Made by a program: the position numbers and the translations under genes. From assembly GCA_001910725.1 (NCBI GenBank), contig MJGA01000007.1, forward strand, positions 682,001 to 746,000: a stretch of DNA of 64,000 nucleotides. Direction: 5' to 3'. The DNA comes from Phanerodontia chrysosporium. Its lineage: Eukaryota > Basidiomycota > Agaricomycetes > Polyporales > Phanerochaetaceae. Under the pieces are notes generated by a model, which saw nothing but the letters and a program-made list of their open reading frames with translations, did not search any database and was not told the origin of the DNA. This document shows positions 17,751 through 27,922 of this stretch, in pieces. Within the stretch, counting starts at the first letter, position 1, and the number at the start of each line of letters is the position of its first letter.

Positions 17751-20125
17751 CTATGCCCACGTGCCCACAAACAGACCCTCCTTCTGCAACTTCTCAAGCT
17801 GCGCGACATTCTTGAGGACAATCATCTCGTCGAGGAAGAAATTGTACCTATCCACGCGCATCTCCCGCAGCATAGAATGATAGTTGGCAAGCCAGACGTT
17901 CGTCTGCTCGGCAATAGAGGTGTTGAAGAACCACCCGCCTTCCTTCTGCAACTCCTCGAACTTTGCAGGGTTGCAATGCTCTTGACAATAAACGTCCGAC
18001 GCCTTGTGCTTACTGGTGAAGTGGAAGACATCCACCGTTAGACCAATGTCATCCCAGAAACTATCGCCAAGAGTGTCGACATGTCGCCGAAGGTGGCAAT
18101 TGTTGTCGAAGATGACGTGGTTCGGGCGATACGAGCAACCGGCGTACGTGCGACGAATAAACTCCTAAAGCTACCCAGTCAGCGCTGTTCGCGTAAGTTA
18201 CAATTCGAATTTCACTCACAGCAACGCTGCTGACCGATTCTGCATGATAGAACGTGGCCCGAGCGATGATTACGCCGCACGGCGCAACAATAACTTGCTC
18301 GTTGTGCGTGCGCTTTCGACCGAATTGAGCACGCAACTTGTTCGTGCGCGAGGGCGCAGGCTCCAAACCCTCAGTCTGTCGCGCTGTGAGGACGACTGGG
18401 GGTATGATATTCTGCGAAAAAACGCTACATGAGCAAGATTATATCGCTTTGAATAGGCCACTCACCATCGCCAGCCCACGCTCGTCGAGTTCGAAATCCT
18501 CCTCCGCGTACGCCTCATCGTCAATCGTAATCTGCTGTTCTTCCTCCCCCTCGTCCCCGTCTTCCTCCTCGTGCTCGCCGTTACTGTCTGTGGCAGCATC
18601 TTCCGGGGCGACAATAATGTTTGCTGCACCCTGCCGCGCATGGGCTAGCCGGGTCTGTTCTAGACTATTCACAATTTGAAAGCGGGCGGTCTTGCGCAGG
18701 TCATACAATTTCTCTGCGCTGATGTGGGAGGCCTGTGCGCAAACTCGACTGCCAGGTGCGACGCGCTCCGAACAACCGATAACGGCGCAGATACTCGTTC
18801 ATCCGATGTGGGCGGGACAATACCGGTCCTTTTGCTTGACGAGCTCGTTGAGGCAATTCGGCTCTGAACAACAGGGGTGTCCGAGCGTAACACCATCGAC
18901 GACGACGCAAGAAGTCCGCTCTACCAAGCCCTCCATCAGACCGAGCTGAGGTTCAGGCAATAATAACCCACCTATTGAGCCGTCTGGATTGGCGAAAATG
19001 CGCACACACCTCGAGCAGTAGTGTGAGTGGTTTGGAAGACCATTGACCCGGTAGAAAGCGTTGCGGAACCTGACTGCAGCGGAAAAACGATCCCTCTGGA
19101 GGCCGTCGTGTGGTACGCGAAGGGTTGAGCCTTGTTCCTCGTGAAAGCGTAGAAGGGACAAGAGAATGAACGCGTCCCACACATGCTCCACGCGAAGCTT
19201 GGCTTGGACGGTCCAAGAGTTGGGGAACGGGACTCCGCGCGGATGGTCGGCCAGACACTTGTTGTATACACTCGCACAGCTAGTCGCAGATTCCCTAGAA
19301 GAAATGGAATTAATATGAGGACAGAACCAGTGCGACGAGCACGTACCAGGCCGTCAACATATCATTAACCCACAAATTCGCGAGGCGGCGCTCGACGAAA
19401 TGATGCTCGCCGATTTGTATATACTCGCCTTGACGTTCGGGCTTGTAGAACGTGCGATAATATGTGCGAGCAGTCGGTATAGAGGGGTTCTCAACCTCTC
19501 CATGAATGGAGAAGTTGTAGTGATAGTTCGTGCGGCATCCTGGAAGGTGAGGGTCTCAAACACTTCCTAACTCTGATGAACACTTACTATAACAATTCAG
19601 ATGGACGGACGTCGCGGGGATTGCGCCGCGATCGAGTGTGAAAACGACGACCTCCCGCTTTTGAGCGTCAGTCAACCGAGTGTCCCTTGGACAATCGCGG
19701 TTCTGACACCAGTGGTGAGGAGGATAGAGGGACAGTCCCGCTTCGGATGGTGAGATAGGTTAGGAAAAAATAGTAATCGACATACGAATGCTAAAAGCTG
19801 GCCCTCTGGCCTGTAGTGCATCACGAGGATCCTGCCCCAGCGACTGCGTATACTCGCTGTTCCATGCGAGATCCTTGAAAATGCGCCAGGATAATACGAC
19901 GTCGTCGAGAGAAAGGTCAAGAGAGACTGACAACACCGTTACTACATACGAGGGCAATGATGCGGGTGCGCTGACAGCGGATTCATACGCCCCTAGGGAC
20001 AGTATGATGTCGTCCTTGACGAGGGCGGCCTGTCGAATGAATCGAAACATCTGCGACATAGTGACCCGTGCGAGGAAATCCGGGTAAGCCGCGACGCAGT
20101 TGAGAACGTCGATGAATTTATCCAT
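17751..20125 (-). CDS. KDZ transposase (CxC5/CxC6 type), one in-frame TGA
   Basis: Six exons: 20125-19786, 19740-19588, 19539-19347, 19294-18466, 18411-18220 and 18164-17751, with introns of 45-55 nt; total 2121 nt (706 aa). The N-terminus matches the CxC5 cysteine cluster (LYPPHHWCQNRDCPR, CRTNYHYNF, GEHHFVERRLANLW). A CxC6-type cluster follows (CSRCVRIF, GHPCCSEPNCLNELVKQKDRYCPAH, then SICAVIGCSERVAPGSRVC). The transposase region has VAPCGVIIARATFYHAES, VIFDNNCHLRRHV, VDVFHFTSKHKASD and the conserved FNTSIAEQTNVWLANYH. A TGA at 18799-18801 interrupts CPAHIG/TSIC between two conserved segments in one frame. CGA to TGA at a CpG would explain it. If real it would truncate the protein before the transposase core. 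Other copies or read-through could still act. Confidence 0.88.
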
Positions 20126-20267
20126 GATTGAGGGTGCGCCAGGGAATCAGGGTGTCGCAGGCTTGACACAAAGGACAAGTACTCACTCCGGAGGCCTTTT
20201 ATACCTCCTGTGCGCCTTACCGTTGCGCGACGCCTGCGATCCCGGTTCAGGCTCCTCGCACGTCGCC

Positions 20268-20690
20268 CAGCGTGAGTTGCGCACCCTCTCTCAGTTCACC
20301 CGCACGTCGAGTTACCCCCTACAGCGCATCCGCGCTGCCCCGTGGTGAGTTGCTCACCCTCTCTCAGTCCACCCGCACGTCGAGTTACTCCCTACAGCGC
20401 ATCCGCGCTCTCCCGTGGCGAGTTGCGCACCCTCTCTCAGTTCACCCGCACGTCGCGTTACCCCCTACAGCGCATCCGCGCTGCCCCGTGGTGAGTTGCT
20501 CACCCTCTCTCAGTCCACCCGCACGTCGAGTTACTCCCTACAGCGCATCCGCGCTCTCCCGTGGCGAGTTGCGCACTCTCTCTCAGTTCACCCGCACGTC
20601 GCGTTACCCCCTACAGCGCATCCGCGCTGCCCCGTGGTGAGTTGCTCACCCTCTCTCAGTCCACCCGCACGTCGCACACGTCCCTACGGA
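20268..20690. repeat. array 3: 73-bp tandem repeat, about 6 units in an alternating dimer
   Basis: Units begin GAGTTGCGCACCCTCTCTCA or GTGAGTTGCTCACCCTCTCT and alternate A-B-A-B-A-B, giving a 146-bp higher-order period. Type B units carry the short palindrome GTGAG-TTG-CTCAC. The array lies between the transposase start (20125) and the right end of the element, where promoter and subterminal binding sites would be expected. Confidence 0.88.
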
Positions 20691-20984
20691 GCATTCACAA
20701 TGACCCGTGGTTTATCCTCTCATTGGCCTGTGCCGGACATTCTACGACAACGACTCGGCATATCCGTACATACCCTCCGCACGTACATACCCTCCGCACC
20801 GACAACGCGCCGACGCCCGCCCCTCCTTCCCCATTGGGCCGCTCCCGCGTGCGCGATCACAGTCCTCGCGCCCAACTACCGGGCCATCCCGTTTGGGAGC
20901 TTGGGCGTCTGCCACATTCGTTCAATCACAGACGCTCCGATCTCAATTCCATTACTTTTTACGGTACATTGCGCCCCTATCTAG

Positions 20985-21030
20985 GACCGGTCTAGGACCG
21001 GCCCAGGACCGGCCCGGAACGGACCGGATT
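20985..21030. repeat. right subterminal GGACCGG cluster
   Basis: Four direct copies of GGACCGG/GGACCGGC occur in about 45 bp just inside the right terminal repeat. They are inverted relative to the CCGGTCC motif at the left end. Confidence 0.7.
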
Positions 21031-21036
21031 TTCACA

Positions 21037-21063
21037 GGATCTTCCCATTTCCTGGACGTTCTC
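21037..21063 (-). repeat. right terminal inverted repeat of the KDZ element
   Basis: The reverse complement begins GAGAACGTCCAG and ends GGGAAGATCC, aligning without gaps to 3758-3784 (19 of 27 positions). Confidence 0.7.
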
Positions 21064-21071
21064 GCTACTTC
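21064..21071. repeat. target-site duplication, right copy (GCTACTTC)
   Basis: Matches 3750-3757. The RTA1 reading frame resumes directly after it with AAG GAC CAG. Confidence 0.85.
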
Positions 21072-21543
21072 AAGGACCAGCCCGCGCGGCCGGACGACAG
21101 CTATTATAACCCCTCGCGGTTAGGACGCATACCGCTCAGCAAGAACCTGAAGATGATGGTCCTCGGGCTTTGCCTTGCCATGCTCTTTCTCCTTATCCGG
21201 TGAGTCCCTCCCGCGCCGATGTTCTCCTAGCCGTGCCCTGACGCTGCATACAGTGCCTTCTACCGTGTGTTCGAGCTGGCCGACGGGTGGAACGGCAGGA
21301 TCGTCTCGACGCAGTGGCTGTTCAGTAAGTTTGAGGCTCTAGTCTATGCTTCCGTACCCCTAGGTCTGACGGTGCCCCACAGACTTGTTTGACGGCGCGA
21401 TGATCGTCCTCACGATGTACACGTTGAACGTCTTCCACCCTGGCCGCCTGCTCCCCAGCGACTCGCAGGACGCTACGTCAGAGTCGGAGAAGCCGGTGGT
21501 AACGTATGGGAATGCGGAGGTGATTCCCATGAGGGATGTTTGA
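21072..21543 (+). pseudogene. RTA1-like membrane protein, 3' half, separated from its 5' exons
   Basis: Exons 21072-21199, 21254-21324 and 21383-21543. They encode the last membrane segments and tail (QPARPDDSYYNPSR; MMVLGLCLAMLFLLIR; FYRVFELADGWNGRIVSTQW; LFDGAMIVLTMYTLNVFHPG) and end at TGA 21541-21543. The 71-nt exon equals the corresponding exon of the intact paralogue. With 2830-3757 it forms one 975-nt, 324-aa frame. All splice sites are intact. On its own it has no promoter or start of its own, so it is a stranded gene end rather than a gene. Confidence 0.88.
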
Positions 21544-22220
21544 GTGTACACCCCGTTGTCTATAGACTGTATGATCAATATGCTCGCTTAGAAGCAGGAC
21601 GGTTGCATAGCGAAGGGTTTATGGTGTTTAACTTTAGGACATTTCAGCTACGTTCTCTTTATGGTACGCTACCAATACATACTAGGACGTATCGCAGCTT
21701 TGTACGAACCGCACCGCCATCCCATCGTCGTGATCTGAGCAAGCTTACCGCGGTCTAGACTCCCGGGGTCCTACCGGCGCTTATACACTGGATAGCGCTC
21801 GGGCCGACGGTCATCGAGTCAGGCACGGGCTCAACGCAGCGCCCTGTCCTTCTGCCCGTCGAGCAGACAACAAACCCGGTCGTTGCCATGGAACACCTCA
21901 GCGCTCAGCAGCCAGGGAGGCCGCGCAGCGAGCAGGGCTGTGCGCGTGCGCGTGTCGGCGCGGCAGCATGCGTCACCCGCCGGTCGCAGAAAATTCGACT
22001 GGCGGCCGTCTTATGCTATCGCTGCTGACTCCGTGTACGCGTCGCCAGCGTGCTGATCTCCAGCCATTTTCTATGCGGTCTGGACGATGCAACTGTGGGG
22101 AACGGGCCCCGGGCGCGCGCGGTGCATCCGTTATATAAGGCTCTGCCTGCCCCGGTCGCGGCGTGCATCCGGTTCTCTTCTCCTTGGCTTCCCTCCTCTG
22201 TTACATTACTGTCTTTTCTC
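21544..22220. other. intergenic; TATA box for the next RTA1 gene
   Basis: No gene seen. TATATAA at 22132-22138, 83 bp before the start at 22221, is a good core promoter. The rest holds only chance ORFs. Confidence 0.6.
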
Positions 22221-23629
22221 ATGAATTCGACGAGTGAGTGCTTGTTGAGGCTGGCGCGTGTCAGGTCCACTGACCCTCCGTCTCGTCGCAGCCCATCTCG
22301 AAAAGGCCGTCGCGCCGAACGCCAGTCCGTACCACTACACCCCGACGCGCGCAATATGTATCCTGTTCATCATCCTCTTTGCGGTATCGACCCGTACGTG
22401 CCTCCTCTTTTTGCGCAGCAGTATAACTGACCTTCCCTTGGCAGTGTGGCACGCGTTCAACGGGGTCCGCTACCGCCTGTGGTGGGTCATCCCGACGATC
22501 TTCCTCGCGGGCGGCGGCGAAACCGCCGGCTGGGTTGGACGCACAATGTCGAGCTACGACGTCACGAATCGGACGGGGTTTATGGTTCAGTGCGCTGTCT
22601 TTTGCAATCGCTGCTATAATTTGCACTGACGGTTGGGTCACCAGAATCGTGTGTCTCATCCTCGCACCGACGCCGCTGCTCGCCTCCATCTTCATTATCT
22701 TCTCGAACCTCGCCCAGAAGATCGGAACGTGCTACAGTCGCCTGACCCCTCGCCTCTGTAAGTTCTTCACGTAGCGGACGCGTCGTTGCTGACAGTACAA
22801 CCACCCTAGACTCAAGAGTTTTCTTGACATGCGTAAGTGCAGGCCTAGGCCAAACTTGCCACATCGCTGACGCACCACGCAGGATATCATCGCGCTTGTT
22901 ATCCAGGGCGGCGGCGGAGGCATCGCAGCGGGAGCGAACACGGCCTCGCAGCAAAAACTGGTACGCCTTGCTCTTACTCCGCCCACAAATACACACACTC
23001 ACCTCTCTCAGGGCAGCAACGTCATGCTCATCGGCATCATCTTTCAGACCGGTACGTCCCCATCCCCCTTCTCGTGCAGGCTCTCCTCACCCAGGCACAA
23101 TCAGTGGCGATGGCGATCTTCATCCTGCTCGCGACCGAGTTCTTCGTGCGGTATGCCGCGAACCGGCCCGCGCGGCCGCACGACGCCGTCGCGCGCAGCG
23201 GCGCACTGCACCCGAAGCTGAAGCGCATGGCGCTCGGCGCGGGGCTCGCGACGCTCTTCCTGTCCATCCGGTGCGTGCGCCCTCTTTTGCTCTGTAATAG
23301 GTCTTCGCGCTGACGGTGCGGCGCGGCTGCAGGGCGGTGTACCGTCTCTTTGAGCTCGCGGACGGCTGGAACGGCGCGATCAACTCGACGCAGTGGTACT
23401 TCAGTGCGTGTTCCCCGTCTCTATCCTGCCCTGTTCTTGTGCGGCTGATGTGCGTCCGCGTGCAGACCTGTTCGACGGCGCGATGGTCGTCCTCGCGATG
23501 TACACGCTTAACGTTTTCCACCCCGGTCCCCTCCTCTTCGCTGTCGCAGACGTGGACGCAGGTGCGAATGTTGGTGGCGAGAAGCGCGCGTACACCACAG
23601 TGGACTCTCTGCCCATGCAGCAGGTATGA
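22221..23629 (+). CDS. RTA1-like seven-membrane-segment protein, intact paralogue
   Basis: Ten exons: 22221-22233, 22292-22393, 22445-22589, 22645-22757, 22810-22832, 22883-22960, 23012-23051, 23105-23270, 23333-23403 and 23466-23629; total 915 nt (304 aa) in exact frame. Motifs typical of the family: YHYTPTR, YRLWWVIPTIFLAGGGETAGW, LAPTPLLAS, YSRVFLTC, DIIALVIQGGGGGIAAG, AIFILLATEFFVRY, YRLFELADGWNG, LFDGAMVVLAMYTLNVFHPG. The RTA1/Rsb1/Rtm1/Pug1 family sits in the plasma or other membranes and is tied to long-chain base export or drug and haem-precursor resistance in yeasts; the substrate here is unknown. It lies 0.7 kb from the stranded 3' half of its disrupted sister, suggesting an original tandem pair. 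Confidence 0.93.
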
Positions 23630-24185
23630 GTCGTGACGGCCTGCGTAGAGACACTTTGTGCTTTTGTTTGGACTAGGACAGTTTATTCTTCTCCCGAGCG
23701 GTGGCTTCGGGGCGCTTCCACTCGCTTGTCTTTCTCTCATCGGACTTGTAGACAATCGTACAATACATTTGCTAAAGTATAGTGTTGTTTGTTGTCTCTG
23801 ACCCTCACCATCTGCAGACTTTGTGCAGTGTCTTAACTAAAGAATTGAGGGGTGCATTTGCAACAGAGGACCTATCAGCAGCGCTGGGACCTTGTCTCTT
23901 TCTCACACGCATCGAGCGTATGCCAGCAGTCAAAAAACGGTGGCGAAGATCATGGCATTTCGATACAGTAGGCTTCCGCAGTCGGCAGGTACTATATCGC
24001 ACCAAGACCTGAGGCATCGATGTGTGGGAAGGGGCGGTACACTCGTGAACCTTGTGCAGCTGATCATGAGCTCAGTGCGCAGCCACGCATGAGATCTTTT
24101 GGCTTCCCTCGCTTACAGCATCCCTCGGCTTGTGCTCCTTGCCCTCGTCTCCATCCTCTGCAGCCAGTCAGCCTGAACCAGCACC
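23630..24185. other. intergenic
   Basis: This lies between the RTA1 gene and the F-box-like gene. No convincing gene or RNA; CT-rich DNA at 24125-24180 precedes the next start. Confidence 0.5.
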
Positions 24186-26528
24186 ATGCAACGTTCGGCA
24201 TCCCCCTCATCCGTCCCGCATGCCACAGGCTGGGACCTCCCGGAGGAGATCCTGCACGTCATCATGCGGTTCATCGAGTTTCCTGAGGAGGACGAATACC
24301 AAACATGGGACAAAACGGTGCGCTCCAGGCGCGCCCTCGTCGCGCCGAGCCTGGTGAACCGGTACTGGTCTGCTGCAATCCGCCCGCTCCTCTTCCGCTC
24401 GCTCGGGCTGCGCAACCTCGAGGACACGCTGTTCCTGCAGGACATCGTCCGCAGCCCTACGTTCGCGACCTCCGGTTTGGCGACGGCCATCGAGCGGATA
24501 TACGTGTACTATCCGCCTCCGCCCGCGGCGCACTGGGTGCACCACGTCCAGTGGCTCATGCCGCGCCTGCCGCAGACGTCGTTCTTCTGGTACCCCCGGA
24601 ACGCGTCGGGCGCTGCGGCGGCGGCGGCGCGCAGCGCCCTTGTGGACCCGTTTGCAGTCCTGCCCCGCGTCCCGTCGTCCTTCCTGCGGATCGCCGTCCT
24701 GGTCCTGCAGGACGTGCGCCTCGCAAGCTGCGCCAGGCTCGTGAGGCTCGTCGACGGCATCGCGAGCCTGCACACGTTCCTCGGCAGGAACCTCAGCTTC
24801 GCGACCCGGCGCCGTACGTGCAGCCCCCGTGGCGGCGGCGGCTGTCCGCACTCCAGAGGCCGCTCCGGCACTGTCGCATCGCGCTCGAGGGCATCGCGCT
24901 CGAGGGCATCGCGCTCGCCGCCCAGACGGCGCTCGCCGCGGACATCCTCAGGGTCCCTGGTCGGCTGGGTCTCGTCGACGGGGCGTGGGAATCTGTCCTC
25001 CGTGCGCTGGTGCCGCTCGTGTCTGACACGTCGAAGCAAGTCACTCTCGGCCTGTATCAGCGTGCTGGCTCACAGTGTGGTAGGCTCTCAGACTGCGCCG
25101 TGCATGGATTGGAATCTCACGTCTTACTCCAGATCACGCAGCCATCGGCTTTTCGGATACTGTCAAGTCACCTCTAGATGACCCCACCGTGACGGCGGAA
25201 GTACATATACTGGTTGGCCGGCGGGATGCTAGTCAACAGCCTACCGAACCCGCCGAGCCTGCGTACATCAGGAGGATAGTGCTTACCGGATCCTTTCCAG
25301 GCTTGTACACCACTGGGCCTACATCTCTGGATGCATTGCACTCAGAGAATGCTGCAGCAGTGCAAAGGCTGGAGGAACTCGTAGTTCGCGCTCGGGTTGG
25401 CAACTGGGACGATCAGGTCGGGATGAAGACAATTCTCTGCGCGGTGCTGCGCCGCAGCCAGCTGTCCTGGGCCCTCGACTCCCGCCGCCTCGTGTTCGTC
25501 GGGCACCTCGACAAGAAACCACGTGACTACCTGTTTAGCAAAGAGATTCTCTCCGTGCGAGCAGAGCATGTTATCGACGACAAGCACCTTACACTCGACA
25601 TTCCCGAGCAGGCCGAGTGGCTCCTGCGCTTCACCTTCGGGAGACGCAAGGCTTACCTGCGGCAACTGGTCGCTCAGCGCGCTATGGTGCCTGTGCTCGC
25701 CGACAACCTTGCGCCGGCGGCAAGTTCGTCTGCGGCTCGAAGGATATACGACGTGCTCTTCCCCGTGCTCCCTGAGCGGAACGATCAGGATTTTGGTGAG
25801 TCCATCGCAGCCCAGGATGCCAGTGGCCTCACGCCCTGAGACAGGCCACGCACCGATACGATTCAAACGCGGCAAGAGACATGTTGTGGACTTCCCATGG
25901 CTGCCCGCGCTGCCTGCAAACCCCGAGCCCACCGCAAAGCCCCCGCACGCACCAATTCGGGCAGTGGTCTTCACGGGCGCGTTCGCAGACACGGGTGACA
26001 CGGCGCCCGCCCTTCCAGGCAGCACGGTCGGGACGGACGGCGCGGGGAGGAGCCCGTGGACGAGTCCTGCATCGCGGAGCTCGTGCTGTGTGCGCGCCGC
26101 TGGGAGCCGGGCGAGTTCGCGGGGATGCAGCGCATCCTGTGCGCCGTGCTGCGGCGGACGCAGCTCGCGTGGGCGCTCGACGCCGGCGCGCTGCGCGTCG
26201 TCCTGCGCCACGCGCTCGGGGCGACCTCGTCGGCAGCGCGGGCCTCCGCGCGATGCCCGCCAGCTGGACGGTCGACGGGACGGCCCTCACGCTCGACGTC
26301 CCCGAGCAGGCCGAGCTGCTCCTGTGCCTCACGCCCGCGGAGGAGCAGGCCTGCCTGCGCCGGTTTGCGGCGCGGCGGCAATGGGCGCAGGCGCTGCAGA
26401 GTGCCGGTGCGCGTTCCGCGCGCCTTGACCGGCCTTGCTTTCGTGGTAGGTACCCTCGGAGCGGGCGCGCGCGAACAGAGCCCCTCCTACACAGGTCAGA
26501 CGCCGCTCTGCCTCCTCTGCCATGGTAA
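24186..26528 (+). CDS. F-box-like protein with two related C-terminal modules, several frame breaks
   Basis: Starts MQRSASPSS, followed by an F-box-like segment (WDLPEEILHVIMRFIEF ... SLVNRYWSAAIRPLLFRSL) that in fungi links substrates to SCF ubiquitin ligases. Exons approximately 24186-25079, 25133-25795 and 25845 onward. A module in exon 2 (LEELVVRARVGNWDDQVGMKTILCAVLRRSQLSWALD ... LDIPEQAEWLLRFTFGRRKAYLRQLV) recurs in exon 3 (IAELVLCARRWEPGEFAGMQRILCAVLRRTQLAWALD ... LDVPEQAELLLCLTPAEEQACLRRF), an internal duplication. The frame changes by one base near 24800, 26050 and 26215, each in G/C-rich sequence, so the gene is either recently decaying or mis-assembled. The 3' end is uncertain. Confidence 0.55.
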
Positions 26529-26829
26529 CGCGAGGTCCTTGTTTCTTCCATGCTTACCATGCTTTCCTGGCACTGGCGTGAGCGCTCCCACAGCCGGATC
26601 TTCTGAAGGGCTCGTTCCTGCGCTTACAGCTCCTGCACATAGTCCTCATGGCTCCAGTACGTTCTGCGTAAATACGTACTGTTCCGTGTTGGTGCGACTG
26701 TGGTTCAGACAAACGCGGCGATACTGTGGTGGATGATAGTTTTCGATTGATTGGGGTGCTATTGTACATGCTAGTTATACATTGTGCTTATTCCATCCGT
26801 TGTTAATGCCTCTTGTAAGGACCGCGAGC
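26529..26829. other. convergent 3' intergenic
   Basis: Lies between the F-box-like gene (+) and the Hsp20 gene (-). No gene seen. Confidence 0.5.
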
Positions 26830-27427
26830 TTAAGAGATGGTGATCTTCTTCGGAGCCTGCTCCGCAGAAGTCTTGGGGAACTGCACGGTCAGGACGCCGT
26901 TCTCAAACGAGGCCTTGATGTCGTCAGGCTGTGGGGGCACATTCGCGTCAGGACACCGCAACGACACGCTCTTGGAAGGGACAGGAACTCACCTTGACGC
27001 CCTGCGGGAGCGAGACGGCGCGCGAGAACTTGCCGAAGCGGCGCTCGCGGACGACGTAGCCGTTTTCGTCGTGCTCGGTGGACTGCTTGCTCTCGCCGGC
27101 GACGGTGAGCACGCCGTTGTGCACGTCGATGCTCACGTCCTCCTTCTTGAGGCCGGGCAGCTCGAACGTCGCGGTCACCGTGTTCGTCTTGTCGTCCTCG
27201 TGCACGTCCATCCTGTTGCGCGGTGTCAGCCCGGTGTGTTTGCGTTCGAGAGGGCAGGCGAAGGAGCGTTACCTTGGGCGGAGGGCGCGGTTCTCGGAGG
27301 TGCCCTGGCGCGCGACCTGCTGGCCGCCATTACTGCCGCCGGTGCGGGCGTTGAAGGCCTCGTCGAAGAGGCGGTCAAAGTCGGAGAGGGTGTAGAAGGG
27401 CTCGTAGAAGAAGCGGGAGAGCGACAT
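26830..27427 (-). CDS. small heat-shock protein, Hsp20/alpha-crystallin family (157 aa)
   Basis: Three exons, 27427-27273, 27212-26993 and 26928-26830, 474 nt in exact frame. The N-terminus is MSLSRFFYEPFYTLSDFDRLFDEAFN. The alpha-crystallin domain has the expected strands (ATFELPGLKKEDVSIDVHNGVLTVAGE, RERRFGKFSRAVSLPQGV, IKASFENGVLTVQFPK), and the C-terminal ITIS carries the I-x-I motif used in oligomerisation. It is an ATP-independent cytosolic holdase. A TATATAA box lies on the minus strand about 95 bp upstream; I saw no clear array of heat-shock elements. Length is typical for fungal Hsp16-type proteins. Confidence 0.95.
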
Positions 27428-27521
27428 GGCGTGGAAGAGAGAGAGTATGCGAGGAGTAGTAGTGTAGGACTGCTGCTTTTCGTAGACTGTTATGTGAGTC
27501 AGGGTGCGAGACGAGGCCATG

Positions 27522-27529
27522 GTTATATA
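27522..27529 (-). promoter_or_regulatory. TATA box of the Hsp20 gene
   Basis: GTATATAACC on the minus strand, about 95 bp upstream of the ATG at 27427. Confidence 0.6.
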
Positions 27530-27922
27530 CGTTGGAGAGCAGAAACGCCTGGAAGGACGAGTGACAGAGCGGCCTGTTCGAGCAGGAGCAGAAGCGTCGA
27601 GGCAGAGTCAGGAGTGCGATGAGATCATACGCGTGCCCCCTGACCGTGCGCGTGCGGAGGCTCCCTGCAAGCACAGGAGGCGCCAGAACGGTCGAGAAAA
27701 TGGCGCAGACGCCCGCGGCGGCTTTGTGGCGCGCGCTGTTTCCCGGCTGCCGCGGATCATCGGCCCCGCTGCCGCAAAAGTTCTCCTCCCGCCCGCCAAC
27801 GATGGCTGAGTCCGCCAGCAAGCAGTCCCGCACGGCGTCGTCTGTGCACGATGTCTCTGCAGAGAAGCCGCCCTTTGGGGCTCGGTTTGTATTGCAAGCC
27901 TCTGCCCTGACTGTCGCTGACA

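Larger units (their letters stand above)
3758..21063. mobile_element. KDZ-superfamily DNA transposon with passenger genes and a nested copia element
   Basis: 17,306 bp, bounded by an 8-bp direct repeat and imperfect 27-bp terminal inverted repeats. Removing the segment with one repeat copy rejoins the RTA1 exon in frame (RYF followed by KDQPARPDD; the paralogue has RYAANRPARPHD). The reconstituted RTA1 coding length is 975 nt, a multiple of three. Contents in order: GTCC-rich subterminal DNA, passenger gene A (+) interrupted by a copia retrotransposon, passenger gene B (-), two palindrome arrays, the KDZ transposase gene (-), a 73-bp tandem array and GGACCGG-rich subterminal DNA. Without the copia insert the element is about 11.1 kb. 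Both RTA1 halves keep intact splice sites and no stops, which points to recent insertion. Confidence 0.88.

Noticed and set aside
18799..18801. TGA read as selenocysteine in the KDZ transposase
   Set aside because: No SECIS-like structure noticed, and fungi of this group are not expected to use selenocysteine. CpG mutation or sequence error is simpler.
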